This document shows positions 17,345-26,738 of a stretch of DNA of 38,164 bases, piece after piece. The stretch spans positions 1 to 38,164 of the forward strand of contig CALLAE010000062.1 of assembly GCA_938002665.1 (NCBI GenBank). The letters run 5' to 3'. Position 1 is the stretch's first letter; each line of letters starts with the position of its first letter. Origin of the DNA: an uncultured Saprospiraceae bacterium. GTDB taxonomy: Bacteria; Bacteroidota; Bacteroidia; Chitinophagales; Saprospiraceae. The notes beneath the pieces are model-generated. The model saw nothing but the letters and a program-made list of their open reading frames with translations, searched no databases and was not told the DNA's origin. Both the position numbers and the translations under genes were made by a program.

Positions 17345-17377
17345 ATTGTTAATAGTATGTGCGAATGATAAATTTGC
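17345..17377 (+). promoter_or_regulatory. Promoter of the act-cox respiratory operon
   Basis: ATTG with TTG at 17346-17348, 20 bases, then TAAATTTGC at 17369-17377. This is a full match to the Bacteroidota TTTG/TAnnTTTG promoter class except for the first base of the -33 element. The predicted start is near 17383, giving a leader of about 50 bases before actA. Confidence 0.65.
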
Positions 17378-17432
17378 AGCAATTTTTGAGGCGTACGAAA
17401 AACGTGGTGCTAGGAACTCATAAACAACGAAA

Positions 17433-18842
17433 ATGCTTAACTATCTAAGTAAGATAACCCTGATTCTCGCATTTGGCATTCTGCCATTTCTTCTAAGTGC
17501 GGAACCCACGTTAGATGCAGGAAAAAAACTCTTCAAAAACAACTGTGCCCAATGTCACGCTAAGAACATGAAATCTGATGCCACTGGCCCAGCTTTGGGT
17601 GGTGCTGAAGAACGTTGGGGTGACTACCCAAAGCAAGACATTTATGACTGGGTAAGGAATTCTCAAGCTATGGTCTCTAAAGGCCACCCACGAGCAGTAG
17701 CTATATACAATGAGTACAATAAATCTGTGATGCAACCTTTTCCAAATCTAACGGATGAGGACATCTCTTCTTTGTTGTTATATATAGATGGTGTCTATAA
17801 AGGTGTCTATCCGCCACCAGTACCAGGTGCTGCCGTAGCAGGAGCGGGAGCTGCTGCTGAAAAAGGCACACCGACTTGGTTATACTATGCCCTATTCGGG
17901 TTCTTGGGATTCCTAGCATTACTACTTGCAAGAATCATATCTAATCTTAATGTTATAGCTGCGGCTAAAGAAGGCTCAGTATATACACAGAAGACCTTAT
18001 GGCAAAGCCTTACTAGTAAAGGTGTGATCACCTTCGCTCTTTTTGCAGCCGTCATCTTAGGGGGATACACTACAGTTAATAACGCAATTAATCTAGGAAG
18101 ACAACAAGGCTATGCGCCAGAGCAACCGATAAAATTCTCTCACGAAACACATGCCGGCACACATAAAATAGATTGTCAGTATTGTCACGATGGAGCAAGA
18201 AGATCTAAGCATGCCGTTATCCCTGCAGCTAATACTTGTATGAACTGTCACAGAGCCATAAAAGTAGGGTCTACTTATGGTACTGCAGAACTCACAAAAA
18301 TCTATGCTAGTATCGGTTATGACCCGACAACAAATACCTACATAAAAGACTACGATAAGCTAGATCAAGAGGCTCTGAAGGAAATATATTCTAAGTGGAT
18401 AGGAGACAACTATCTCTCTGAAAATGAGGGACTTGAGGTCTTAGATAAAGCTGGTGAAAAACTGGTAGAAGCACAGTGGGGTGACATCGTCAGTTCATTG
18501 ACTAATGAGCAAAAGAAGACTGTTCAAGGTCCGATAGAATGGATCAGAATTCATAACCTTCCTGACCACGTTTACTTCAATCACTCACAGCACGTAGCAG
18601 TTGGAAAATTAGAGTGCCAGCAATGTCATGGTACAGTAGAAGAAATGGAAGTTGTGGGACAACATTCTCCATTGTCTATGGGCTGGTGTATCAACTGTCA
18701 CAGAGAGACAGAGGTACAGTTTAGCGATAACGAATACTATAAGAGTTATGAAAAGTATCATAACGAATTGGCCGATGGTCATAAAGATAAGGTGACAGTA
18801 GAAGATATAGGAGGACTGGAATGTCAGAAGTGTCATTATTAA
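17433..18842 (+). CDS. actA: ACIII subunit ActA, multiheme cytochrome c
   Basis: Electron-transfer subunit of alternative complex III on the periplasmic side. After a signal sequence (residues 1-22) comes a monoheme cytochrome c domain with CAQCH at 38-42, then two hydrophobic helices (about 147-168 and 193-212). The second region is a class III-like multiheme domain with CQYCH (248-252), CMNCH (269-273), CQQCH (395-399), CINCH (419-423) and a final CQKCHY at the very C-terminus (464-469). That makes six CxxCH sites: one plus the five of the canonical pentaheme ActA. It is first in the operon, behind the promoter at 17345-17377 and 25 bp before actB. Confidence 0.92.
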   Translation: MLNYLSKITLILAFGILPFLLSAEPTLDAGKKLFKNNCAQCHAKNMKSDATGPALGGAEERWGDYPKQDIYDWVRNSQAMVSKGHPRAVAIYNEYNKSVMQPFPNLTDEDISSLLLYIDGVYKGVYPPPVPGAAVAGAGAAAEKGTPTWLYYALFGFLGFLALLLARIISNLNVIAAAKEGSVYTQKTLWQSLTSKGVITFALFAAVILGGYTTVNNAINLGRQQGYAPEQPIKFSHETHAGTHKIDCQYCHDGARRSKHAVIPAANTCMNCHRAIKVGSTYGTAELTKIYASIGYDPTTNTYIKDYDKLDQEALKEIYSKWIGDNYLSENEGLEVLDKAGEKLVEAQWGDIVSSLTNEQKKTVQGPIEWIRIHNLPDHVYFNHSQHVAVGKLECQQCHGTVEEMEVVGQHSPLSMGWCINCHRETEVQFSDNEYYKSYEKYHNELADGHKDKVTVEDIGGLECQKCHY

Positions 18843-18867
18843 TAGAGAACCAAGAAGTACAAACGAA

Positions 18868-21800
18868 ATGAATAAAGATTCAATCTGGATAGGCGGAAAA
18901 GACCTAAATAGAGATGAAGAATTTCTCAGCACGGTAGACCAGGAATTCGGTACTGCAGAGATCCTTGCTAATAGTGAGGCTGTCGTAGAACAGGATACTA
19001 ACCGTAGAGACTTCTTGAAGTTCTTAGGCTTTGGACTAGGTGCAGCGACTGTAGCAGCAGGCTGTGATATACCTGTCAAAAGAGCTATTCCATACGTCAT
19101 TAAACCTGACTCTATAGTACCAGGGGTCGCAACTTACTATGCATCTAGTTATGTAGAAGGTGGTGATTACTGCCCTATACTAGTGAAGTGTAGAGAAGGA
19201 AGACCTATCAAAATAGAAGGCAACGATCTTTCTCCTATTACCGGCGGTGGTACCTCAGCAAGGGCACAAGCATCAGTATTAGGTCTTTATGATATAAGCA
19301 GATATAGAGGACCGCAACTATTAGGTACTAATGGCTACGATGCAGCTTCATGGGCAGATCTAGATGCAACAGTGGGCGCTAAGCTCGCAGCAGCAAGAAA
19401 CATCAGGATAGTTACTAATACTATACTCAGCCCTACGGCAAAAAAAGTATTACAAGATTTTTCTGCAAAATATAGCAGTACTAAAGTAGTGACTTACGAT
19501 CCCGTATCGGCAGCTGCTATACTAGAAGCTAATCAGTTAAGCTTTGGAGACAGAGCTATCCCAGGTTACAACTTTGATAAAGCTAGCGTCATCGTTAGTT
19601 TTAACGCTGACTTCTTAGGCACATGGATTTCTCCTGTAGAATATGCTTCTGATTATGTCAAAGGCAGACGCGTAGAAAAAGCAGGTGATACAATGTCAAG
19701 ACACATCCAAGTGGAAAGCCACATGTCTATGACAGGTTCTAATGCAGACCAAAGAGTACTTATCAAGCCTTCTGAGTTAAGTGCAGCGATAGATTTTCTT
19801 CATGGAAAAATCTCCGGTGGAGGTGGTGGCGGTAGCCTTAATGACAAGGCCAAAGCCGCACTCACAAAAGTGGCTGGAGAACTAAAAGGAGCAGGATCAA
19901 GAGCTCTAGTGGTGAGTGCTTCTAACAAAGTAGCTGACCAGCAAAAAATAAATAATATCAATCAAGCACTCGGAGCCTATGGCACAACGATGAGCTTTGA
20001 TGATGCCTCTCTTCAAAGACAAGGCGACGAAAGACAAGTCAATGCACTTATAGGAGAGATAGAAGGTGGTAGAGTAGATACAGTAATCTTTTGGGGAGCT
20101 AACCCAGCGTATGATTACTGTAACGCTGAAGCCTTTGTAGCAGCTATGGCAAAAGTAGATACTAAGATTGCCTTAGCTTACCAACCAAATGAAACAACTG
20201 CCCTTTGTAATGTTGTAGCACCTACCCACCACTTTTTAGAAAGTTGGGGAGATGCGCAGCCTAAGAGAGGGCACCTAAGTTTGATACAACCGACTATCAG
20301 CCCACTCTTTAATACGAGACAGGGGGAAGAGTCATTACTGAGATGGTCTGGTGCTAGCTTAGCTGGTGATCAGCCATATATGAACTATCTGAAAGCTAAC
20401 TGGAAGAGTTCACTTTTTAGTGGAGCTAGTGGCTTCGCTTCTTTCGGAGGATTCTGGGATAATGCCTTGCATGATGGTGTAGCTAAAGGAGGCTCTAGTG
20501 CCGCAAATGGTTATGTCACTGGAGCAACTGCTGACTTTGCAGCAGGTAATTCTGTTGCTTCGGGATCTGACTTAGAAATGGTTTTCTTCGAGCCAGTAAG
20601 TGTCGGAAATGGACAATTTGCTACTAACCCATGGTTACAAGAAATGCCTGACCCAGTAGCAAGAACAACATGGGGTAACTACTTAGCAGTACCAGTTAAT
20701 TATGATGGTGGTAAGAAGTTTATCGGAATGAATGGCCTTATAGATGGTGACCTTGCAGAAGTAACTGTCGGAGGAAAAACATTCAGAGTTCCTGTCGTTC
20801 AGCAATTTGGAATGGCTCCAGGAACAGTAGGACTAGCACTAGGACATGGAAGATCAGTAGGTGGAAAATGTGCTACTGGTGTAGGTGTAGATGCTAACCC
20901 ATGCTTGACAGTAGAAAGAGGATTGGCTCAGTATTATAATACTAATGTTTCTGTGTCTGGAAAAGTAGGTAAGGAAGACCATTTCTCTTGCGTCCAGTAC
21001 CATAACACAATAGGTGTCAAAGCAGATAATAACGCCGGCGAAACTATAAATGCAGATGAAGCAACTCTAGGCCAGACAGCTTATGGAGTAGGTATTACTG
21101 GTTACCAAGGTTCACTTACAGAACGTTCGATAATCTATCCATCTACTCTCAAAGAATTAAAAGGAAGCATCGCAAGATTAGATGAGAAGCAAGCGGCAGC
21201 TAAGCATCTCAATGATGCGACACTATATCCATACGATGAGTATACAGCTGACAAGTACAGCCAAGGCCATCACTGGGGTATGCACGTCGATCTTAATGCT
21301 TGTACAGGTTGTAATGCTTGTACGGTAGCTTGTGTAGCTGAGAATAATGTACCAGTAGTAGGAAAGAAAGAAGTCAGCCGTCACCATGAGATGACTTGGT
21401 TGAGAATAGATAGATATTACTTCGGTGATGCCGAAAATCCTAACACGGTGTATCAGCCTATGATGTGCCAGCACTGTGACAATGCGCCATGCGAAAATGT
21501 TTGTCCAGTAAATGCAACCAATCACAGTTCTGAAGGCCTTAACCAGATGGCGTATAACAGATGTGTAGGAACAAGATACTGTGCGAATAACTGTCCTTAT
21601 AAAGTAAGAAGATTCAACTGGTTAGATTATACAACAGCAGATATTTTCCCTGCTAACCAGCCAGGTGTAGCTAAAGGAGAAGCAGTGCCTTTCGGTGCAG
21701 ATAACTTGACTAGAATGGTGCTCAATCCAGATGTAACTGTAAGAGCAAGAGGTGTCATAGAAAAATGTTCTTTCTGTGTCCAAAGATTACAAGAAGGTAA

Positions 21801-22035
21801 GTTGACTGCAAAAAGAGAAGGCAGACGACTAGTAGATAAAGATGTAAGAACAGCTTGTCAGACAGCATGTCCTACAGGTGCGATTACTTTTGGAGATAAG
21901 AATAACAAGAATGGAGAACTAAGCAAGAAGCTTAAGTCACCATTGAACTATAAAGCTTTAGATGAGATCAATGTTCAGTCTTCTGTTACTTATACCATGA
22001 GGGTGGTTAACAGAGACGAATCATTTACCTCTTAA
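18868..22035 (+). CDS. actB: ACIII subunit ActB, molybdopterin-oxidoreductase-like plus FeS ferredoxin domain
   Basis: A 1055-residue fusion. A Tat-type signal with Arg46-Arg47 (NRRDFLKFLG) leads to AAGC with Cys66, so the protein is probably a Tat-exported lipoprotein. Residues about 70-780 are related to the catalytic subunit of molybdopterin oxidoreductases (PsrA type); in ACIII this part is known to lack the cofactor. Residues about 795-1010 are a PsrB-like domain with cysteine groups CTGCNACTVAC, CQHCDNAPCENVCP, CVGTRYCANNCPYKVRRFNW and CSFC plus a later CQTACP, which hold four FeS clusters in ACIII. It passes electrons within the periplasmic arm from the ActC quinol site to the ActA hemes. 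Confidence 0.94.
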   Translation: MNKDSIWIGGKDLNRDEEFLSTVDQEFGTAEILANSEAVVEQDTNRRDFLKFLGFGLGAATVAAGCDIPVKRAIPYVIKPDSIVPGVATYYASSYVEGGDYCPILVKCREGRPIKIEGNDLSPITGGGTSARAQASVLGLYDISRYRGPQLLGTNGYDAASWADLDATVGAKLAAARNIRIVTNTILSPTAKKVLQDFSAKYSSTKVVTYDPVSAAAILEANQLSFGDRAIPGYNFDKASVIVSFNADFLGTWISPVEYASDYVKGRRVEKAGDTMSRHIQVESHMSMTGSNADQRVLIKPSELSAAIDFLHGKISGGGGGGSLNDKAKAALTKVAGELKGAGSRALVVSASNKVADQQKINNINQALGAYGTTMSFDDASLQRQGDERQVNALIGEIEGGRVDTVIFWGANPAYDYCNAEAFVAAMAKVDTKIALAYQPNETTALCNVVAPTHHFLESWGDAQPKRGHLSLIQPTISPLFNTRQGEESLLRWSGASLAGDQPYMNYLKANWKSSLFSGASGFASFGGFWDNALHDGVAKGGSSAANGYVTGATADFAAGNSVASGSDLEMVFFEPVSVGNGQFATNPWLQEMPDPVARTTWGNYLAVPVNYDGGKKFIGMNGLIDGDLAEVTVGGKTFRVPVVQQFGMAPGTVGLALGHGRSVGGKCATGVGVDANPCLTVERGLAQYYNTNVSVSGKVGKEDHFSCVQYHNTIGVKADNNAGETINADEATLGQTAYGVGITGYQGSLTERSIIYPSTLKELKGSIARLDEKQAAAKHLNDATLYPYDEYTADKYSQGHHWGMHVDLNACTGCNACTVACVAENNVPVVGKKEVSRHHEMTWLRIDRYYFGDAENPNTVYQPMMCQHCDNAPCENVCPVNATNHSSEGLNQMAYNRCVGTRYCANNCPYKVRRFNWLDYTTADIFPANQPGVAKGEAVPFGADNLTRMVLNPDVTVRARGVIEKCSFCVQRLQEGKLTAKREGRRLVDKDVRTACQTACPTGAITFGDKNNKNGELSKKLKSPLNYKALDEINVQSSVTYTMRVVNRDESFTS

Positions 22036-22068
22036 GTTAAAAATTTAGAAGATCACAACTAATAATAA

Positions 22069-23913
22069 ATGAGTGCTCACATAAGCGATATTAGAGATCC
22101 ATTAGTCTTAGGACATAAGACTTATCATGACATCACAGAAGATCTGGTATCTCCTACTGAGAGACCACCAGGGATGGGGTGGACAGTGGGATTGATTTTG
22201 TCATTAGCCATGTTAGCTTTTGGATTGTTCTGTATCGCATGGACTGTCTGGCATGGAATCGGTACCTGGAATCTTAACAGAACCATCGGCTGGGGTTGGG
22301 ATATTACCAATTTTGTTTGGTGGATCGGTATCGGTCACGCAGGAACCTTGATATCTGCTATCCTTCTTTTATTTAGACAAAAATGGAGAACTGGGGTAAA
22401 CAGAGCAGCAGAGGCCATGACGATCTTCGCCGTTATCTGTGCAGCTATCTTTCCTGGTATTCACGTAGGAAGAGCATGGGTTGTTTTTTACTTTTTCCCA
22501 TACCCAAATACCAGAGGACCTATCTGGCCTAACTTTAACTCCCCACTATTATGGGATGTATTTGCGATATCCACTTACTTTACTGTATCCTTATTATTCT
22601 GGTATACTGGTCTAGTACCTGATTTCGCCACAGTAAGAGATAGAGCTTCTGGACTCAGAAGAAAAATCTACAATTTCCTTTCATTTGGTTGGACAGGTTC
22701 TGCTAAGCACTGGCAAAGATGGGAGTCACTCTCATTGATACTAGCTGGTATAGCAACACCACTCGTACTTTCAGTGCACACTATCGTATCTTTTGACTTC
22801 GCCACTTCTATTATTCCAGGATGGCATACGACGATCTTCCCGCCTTATTTTGTTGCAGGAGCGATCTTCTCAGGTTTTGCGATGGTACTGACACTAATGA
22901 TAGTCACAAGAAAGTTATTGGGCCTAGAAGAGTACATTACTATTGCGCATATAGAATCCATGAATAAGGTCATCGTTGTTACAGGTACCATAGTAGGTGT
23001 AGCATACCTGACGGAGTTATTTATAGCATGGTATTCTGGTTATGTATATGAGCAGTTTGCGTTCTTTAATAGAGCAGCTGGTCCATACTGGTGGTCATAC
23101 TTTGGTATGATGTTCTGTAATGTGATTTCACCGCAAGTATTCTGGAAGAAATCTTGGAGAAGAAATATTGCGTTGACCTTCTTTGTATCCATTGTGATCA
23201 ATATAGGTATGTGGTTTGAGCGATTTGTAATTATTGGTACGACGCTAGCAAGAGATTATGTGCCTTCATCTTGGAGTTACTATTCACCTACCTGGGTAGA
23301 GATAGGAATCTTCTTGGGGACTATGGGATTATTTATGACCCTCTATCTATTGTTCTGTAGAGTGGCACCTGTGGTTGCGATAGCAGAGATTAAGAGTATC
23401 CTGAAGACAGCAGGTGACCAGTATACTGGTCCTAATAAGTTGCATCACGGTCACGATGATCACGGTCATGGACATGATAGTGGGCATGGAAAAGATCATC
23501 ACTTGAAAGTTGTGTCTTCAAATATTGGAGCAGGAACAGCAGGTACAATGGGTGCGGCAGCGGCAGTGAGAGAAGGAGAAAGTTTCATAACTGAATCTGA
23601 AGTCGAGCAGCAACCTAAAGAATCGGGAATAAGCCCTAAGGAGGCAACTCAAGCTCAGCCAGATAATTTGAAAAAGATAGAAGGCATAGGACCGAAGATT
23701 GCAGAAATTCTGAACAACGGAGGTATCTATACTTTTGCAGAATTAGCAAATACACCTGTGGATACAATATCAGAATTGTTAGCAGCAGCTGGTCCTAGAT
23801 TCCAGATGCAAGTTCCAGAATCATGGCCTGAGCAAGCTGGCTTAGCAAGAGATGGTAAGTGGAATGAGCTAAAAGATTTGCAGGACAGACTGGATGGCGG
23901 TAAGTACGTTTAA
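22069..23913 (+). CDS. actC: ACIII subunit ActC (NrfD-like) with C-terminal HhH fusion
   Basis: Integral-membrane quinol-oxidising subunit of ACIII. Residues about 1-440 contain ten hydrophobic helices and the NrfD/PsrC pattern (WWIGIGHAGTLISAILLL, FPGIHVGRAW, HTIVSFDFATSIIPGWHTTIFPPYF). Beyond the last helix the protein carries about 170 extra residues: a His-rich stretch at about 458-479, an Ala/Gln/Glu linker, and at about 532-612 a helix-hairpin-helix domain (LKKIEGIGPKIAEILNNGG, FAELANTPVDTISELL, WPEQAGLARDGKW). That module matches the tail added to Bacteroidota ribosomal protein L21 as I remember it. Such a tail is not part of the usual ActC. The ORF is open throughout with no sign of a frameshift. 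Confidence 0.93.
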   Translation: MSAHISDIRDPLVLGHKTYHDITEDLVSPTERPPGMGWTVGLILSLAMLAFGLFCIAWTVWHGIGTWNLNRTIGWGWDITNFVWWIGIGHAGTLISAILLLFRQKWRTGVNRAAEAMTIFAVICAAIFPGIHVGRAWVVFYFFPYPNTRGPIWPNFNSPLLWDVFAISTYFTVSLLFWYTGLVPDFATVRDRASGLRRKIYNFLSFGWTGSAKHWQRWESLSLILAGIATPLVLSVHTIVSFDFATSIIPGWHTTIFPPYFVAGAIFSGFAMVLTLMIVTRKLLGLEEYITIAHIESMNKVIVVTGTIVGVAYLTELFIAWYSGYVYEQFAFFNRAAGPYWWSYFGMMFCNVISPQVFWKKSWRRNIALTFFVSIVINIGMWFERFVIIGTTLARDYVPSSWSYYSPTWVEIGIFLGTMGLFMTLYLLFCRVAPVVAIAEIKSILKTAGDQYTGPNKLHHGHDDHGHGHDSGHGKDHHLKVVSSNIGAGTAGTMGAAAAVREGESFITESEVEQQPKESGISPKEATQAQPDNLKKIEGIGPKIAEILNNGGIYTFAELANTPVDTISELLAAAGPRFQMQVPESWPEQAGLARDGKWNELKDLQDRLDGGKYV

Positions 23914-23934
23914 TTGCGATTAATTTAAAAGAGA

Positions 23935-24453
23935 ATGGCAAACACAAAAGATATAGTATACGGGTTGTACAATGATGAGGAAGATCTCCTCAGAGCTGTA
24001 AAACAAGCTAAGGCTGACCACTTAGAAATAATGGACGTATATACACCATTTCCGATTCACGGGCTTGATCCCATTTTAGGCTTAGAAGAATCTAGATTGC
24101 ATATAGCAGGATTTATCTACGGAGCGATAGGAACACTGACTGCTTTTGGCGGCATGACTTGGATCTTTACAAAAGATTGGAAGCAAATATTTGGCGGTAA
24201 GCCACACTGGCCAGTCCCGTCATTTATTCCTATCACTTTTGAGCTTACGGTATTGTTTGCATGTGTAGGAATGGTGATTACTTTTTATGTGATAAATGGC
24301 TTAGGCCCTGGAGTAGTTAATCCTACTATAGATTTGAGAATTACAGATGATAAGTTTTGCATTGCTTTTGACAAGTCAGAAGTAAATGCTGCTGCGGCTG
24401 AATCTTTTTTAAGAAGCTCTGGTGCTTCAGAAGTTCATTCAAAGACCATATAG
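23935..24453 (+). CDS. actD: ACIII subunit ActD (DUF3341)
   Basis: A 172-residue membrane subunit of ACIII. The N-terminal 55 residues form a small soluble domain (IVYGLYNDEEDLLRAVKQAK, VYTPFPIHGLDPILGL), followed by two helices (about 62-82 and 101-122) and a C-terminal soluble segment ending FLRSSGASEVHSKTI. The FPIHGLD phrase and two-helix topology are typical of DUF3341. ActE starts 2 bp after the stop. Confidence 0.93.
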   Translation: MANTKDIVYGLYNDEEDLLRAVKQAKADHLEIMDVYTPFPIHGLDPILGLEESRLHIAGFIYGAIGTLTAFGGMTWIFTKDWKQIFGGKPHWPVPSFIPITFELTVLFACVGMVITFYVINGLGPGVVNPTIDLRITDDKFCIAFDKSEVNAAAAESFLRSSGASEVHSKTI

Positions 24454-24455
24454 AT

Positions 24456-25322
24456 ATGAGGCACTTACAGAAATATACCTTGGTCCTAATTGTAGGGGTG
24501 ATTATGATGCTACAGTCTTGTAGCAAGCCAGGTGGTAACAACACAGGTAGTGAGTACATGCCTGATATGGCGCACTCTATTGCTTACGAAGCTAACTACT
24601 ATAACTACTACTACAATAACACTTGGGGATCGGAAGATGACTACTACAAGTATGCTCAGCCACGTCTGCCAGTAAAGGGGACTGTGCCTAGAAAAAGTTC
24701 TAATAGAATAGCTATCCCTTCTGCAAATGAAGGAAAGGCATACTACTATGCTGATACTGATGAAGAAAGAACTAGAGCTACAAACGAAATTGTAGATAAC
24801 CCATACCCGATAACAGATGCGGGCCTTAAGCAAGGTAAAGAACTATATAATATCAATTGTGCTATCTGTCACGGTGAGAAAGGAGATGGTAATGGCTATC
24901 TCGTAAGAGATGACGGCGGTGTCTACCCTGTACAGCCAGCAATAATGACTAATGATGAATTTGTAACGGCATCTAACGGTAGATATTATCACTCTATTAT
25001 GTATGGTAAGAACCTCATGGGTTCATACAAGGATAAGTTGTCATACAGCGAAAGATGGCAAGTGATCCATTACATCAGATCATTACAAGCAAAAGAAAAA
25101 GGTCTGGTCTATAATCAGAATGAAAATACATTGAACTCTGTAGATAGACCAGCAGGTCAGAATTACCAAGTAGCTGAGCTTGTCCCAGCATCACATGATT
25201 CTGATTCTCACGGACATCATGCAAAAGAAGGTCATGATCACTCTGATGGGCACGATGAACATGACGATCACCACGGACATGATGGCGAACATCACAATGA
25301 CGAACACCACGACAATCACTAA
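24456..25322 (+). CDS. actE: ACIII subunit ActE, monoheme cytochrome c lipoprotein
   Basis: A 288-residue lipoprotein cytochrome that probably hands electrons to the oxidase. The lipobox is MMLQSC with Cys22. A Tyr/Asn-rich patch (NYYNYYYNNTW) follows. The class I cytochrome domain has CAICH at 135-139, with a likely axial Met in MYGKNLMGSYKDKLSYSERW, then HYIRSLQ. The last 45 residues are a very His/Asp-rich tail (about 20 His), a possible metal-binding extension or linker. The position between actD and actF is standard. Confidence 0.92.
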   Translation: MRHLQKYTLVLIVGVIMMLQSCSKPGGNNTGSEYMPDMAHSIAYEANYYNYYYNNTWGSEDDYYKYAQPRLPVKGTVPRKSSNRIAIPSANEGKAYYYADTDEERTRATNEIVDNPYPITDAGLKQGKELYNINCAICHGEKGDGNGYLVRDDGGVYPVQPAIMTNDEFVTASNGRYYHSIMYGKNLMGSYKDKLSYSERWQVIHYIRSLQAKEKGLVYNQNENTLNSVDRPAGQNYQVAELVPASHDSDSHGHHAKEGHDHSDGHDEHDDHHGHDGEHHNDEHHDNH

Positions 25323-25346
25323 CCATAGCTATAAAAGAATTTAGAA

Positions 25347-26717
25347 ATGAATTATAATTTAACAGGTAGAACAAGAACAGTCCTTTTCGGCGGCATGCTG
25401 TTAGGTCTCGTTTGCTTGTTGTATACATGGTTTGGGATTAATCATTCTGATGATACTTTGCATACTAGGTTCTGGGCAAATTTCTTGCACAACTCTGTCT
25501 TCTTTACAGGTATAGCTCTGATGGCAGGATTCTTTATGTCAGTAAGTATTACGGCATGGGCAGGATGGTATGTTGTTTTTAAAAGAGTCTGGGAGTCTAT
25601 GTCTTTGTTCCTAATTATAGGACTTATTCTCATGACAATAATGGGGATTTCTACTTTCTTAGGATGGAACACTTTGTATCATTGGAATGATGCAGAAAGC
25701 GTTGCTCATGACAAGATTCTACAAGGAAAATCAGGCTTCTTAAATAGATACTGGTACTTATTTGGTACAGTCATCTTATTAGCTATATGGACATTTATTG
25801 TTTCTAGAATCAGATCTCTTTCTCTTGCTGAGGAAGAAAACGGTAACTCAGAAGAGTTTAGCTATCACCATACGATCAGAAAATATGCAGCTACCTATTT
25901 ACCTATTGCAGGCTTTGGTAGTGCTGCGCTAGTATGGCAATGGATAATGTCTATAGATGCGCACTGGTACAGTACGATGTTTGCTTGGTATACAGGAGCA
26001 AGTTGGTTTGTATCTATGATCGCCTTGACTATCCTGATACTACTATTTCTTAAGAACAAAGGCTACTATCAGAATGTCTCTGTAGAACACTTACATGATT
26101 TAGGTAAGTTCTTATTTGCCTTCAGTATCTTCTGGACTTATGTCTGGTTTTCACAGTATATGCTTATCTGGTATGCCAATGTAGGGGAGGAAACAATCTA
26201 CTTTAAAGAAAGAGTTGATAATTATAAAGCCTTGTTCTGGTTAAACCTTGGAATAAATTTCGTAGCACCATTTTTCATCTTAATGAGAAATGATACCAAA
26301 AGGAAATTTGGTACTCTAGGTTTTGTGGCGGGTCTTGTTGTTTTTGGTCATTGGTTAGATTTTTTCTTAATGATCAGACCAGGCGTAAAGCATACAGCTC
26401 ACGTACTTGGAGGACATGGAGATGGCCATGGTCATGGTGACCACGGGCATGGAGATCATGGTCACGACACTGCCCACGGAGCGCATGATGCTGCACATGG
26501 AGCACATGAGGCTGGACATGACGTCGCACATGCTGCTGGCGCACATGCAGATTCTGTTTTTGAATTAGGATATACTTTGCCTGGGTTCTTAGAGATAGGA
26601 ACATTTATAGGATTTCTGTGTTTATTTTTCTACTTCGTGTTAGCTAAGGTGGCTAGTGCTTCTTTGACAAGTAGCTCTGATCCTTACATACAGGAAAGTG
26701 TACATCACCATACTTAG
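25347..26717 (+). CDS. actF: ACIII subunit ActF (NrfD-like) with His-rich loop
   Basis: A 456-residue membrane protein with about ten helices, the second NrfD-like subunit of ACIII, related to ActC and thought to be structural because it lacks a quinol site. Seen motifs include GWNTLYHWND, WQWIMSIDAHWYSTMFAWY and WTYVWFSQYMLIWYANVGEET. Between the last two helices (about residues 351-400) there is a His/Gly/Ala-rich loop of HGHGDHGHGDHGHD type. The following coxII starts 21 bp downstream with a spacer that resembles the one before actC. Confidence 0.92.
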   Translation: MNYNLTGRTRTVLFGGMLLGLVCLLYTWFGINHSDDTLHTRFWANFLHNSVFFTGIALMAGFFMSVSITAWAGWYVVFKRVWESMSLFLIIGLILMTIMGISTFLGWNTLYHWNDAESVAHDKILQGKSGFLNRYWYLFGTVILLAIWTFIVSRIRSLSLAEEENGNSEEFSYHHTIRKYAATYLPIAGFGSAALVWQWIMSIDAHWYSTMFAWYTGASWFVSMIALTILILLFLKNKGYYQNVSVEHLHDLGKFLFAFSIFWTYVWFSQYMLIWYANVGEETIYFKERVDNYKALFWLNLGINFVAPFFILMRNDTKRKFGTLGFVAGLVVFGHWLDFFLMIRPGVKHTAHVLGGHGDGHGHGDHGHGDHGHDTAHGAHDAAHGAHEAGHDVAHAAGAHADSVFELGYTLPGFLEIGTFIGFLCLFFYFVLAKVASASLTSSSDPYIQESVHHHT

Positions 26718-26738
26718 ATCACAATTAATAAAAGATAA

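Noticed and set aside
18868..22035. ActB as an active molybdenum enzyme
   Set aside because: The gene order and the fused FeS domain identify ACIII, in which this domain is known to lack the cofactor.
26395..26560. His-rich stretch of actF as a separate minus-strand gene or a frameshift artefact
   Set aside because: The plus frame stays open and continues into a normal last helix; the minus-strand reading is low-complexity shadow.
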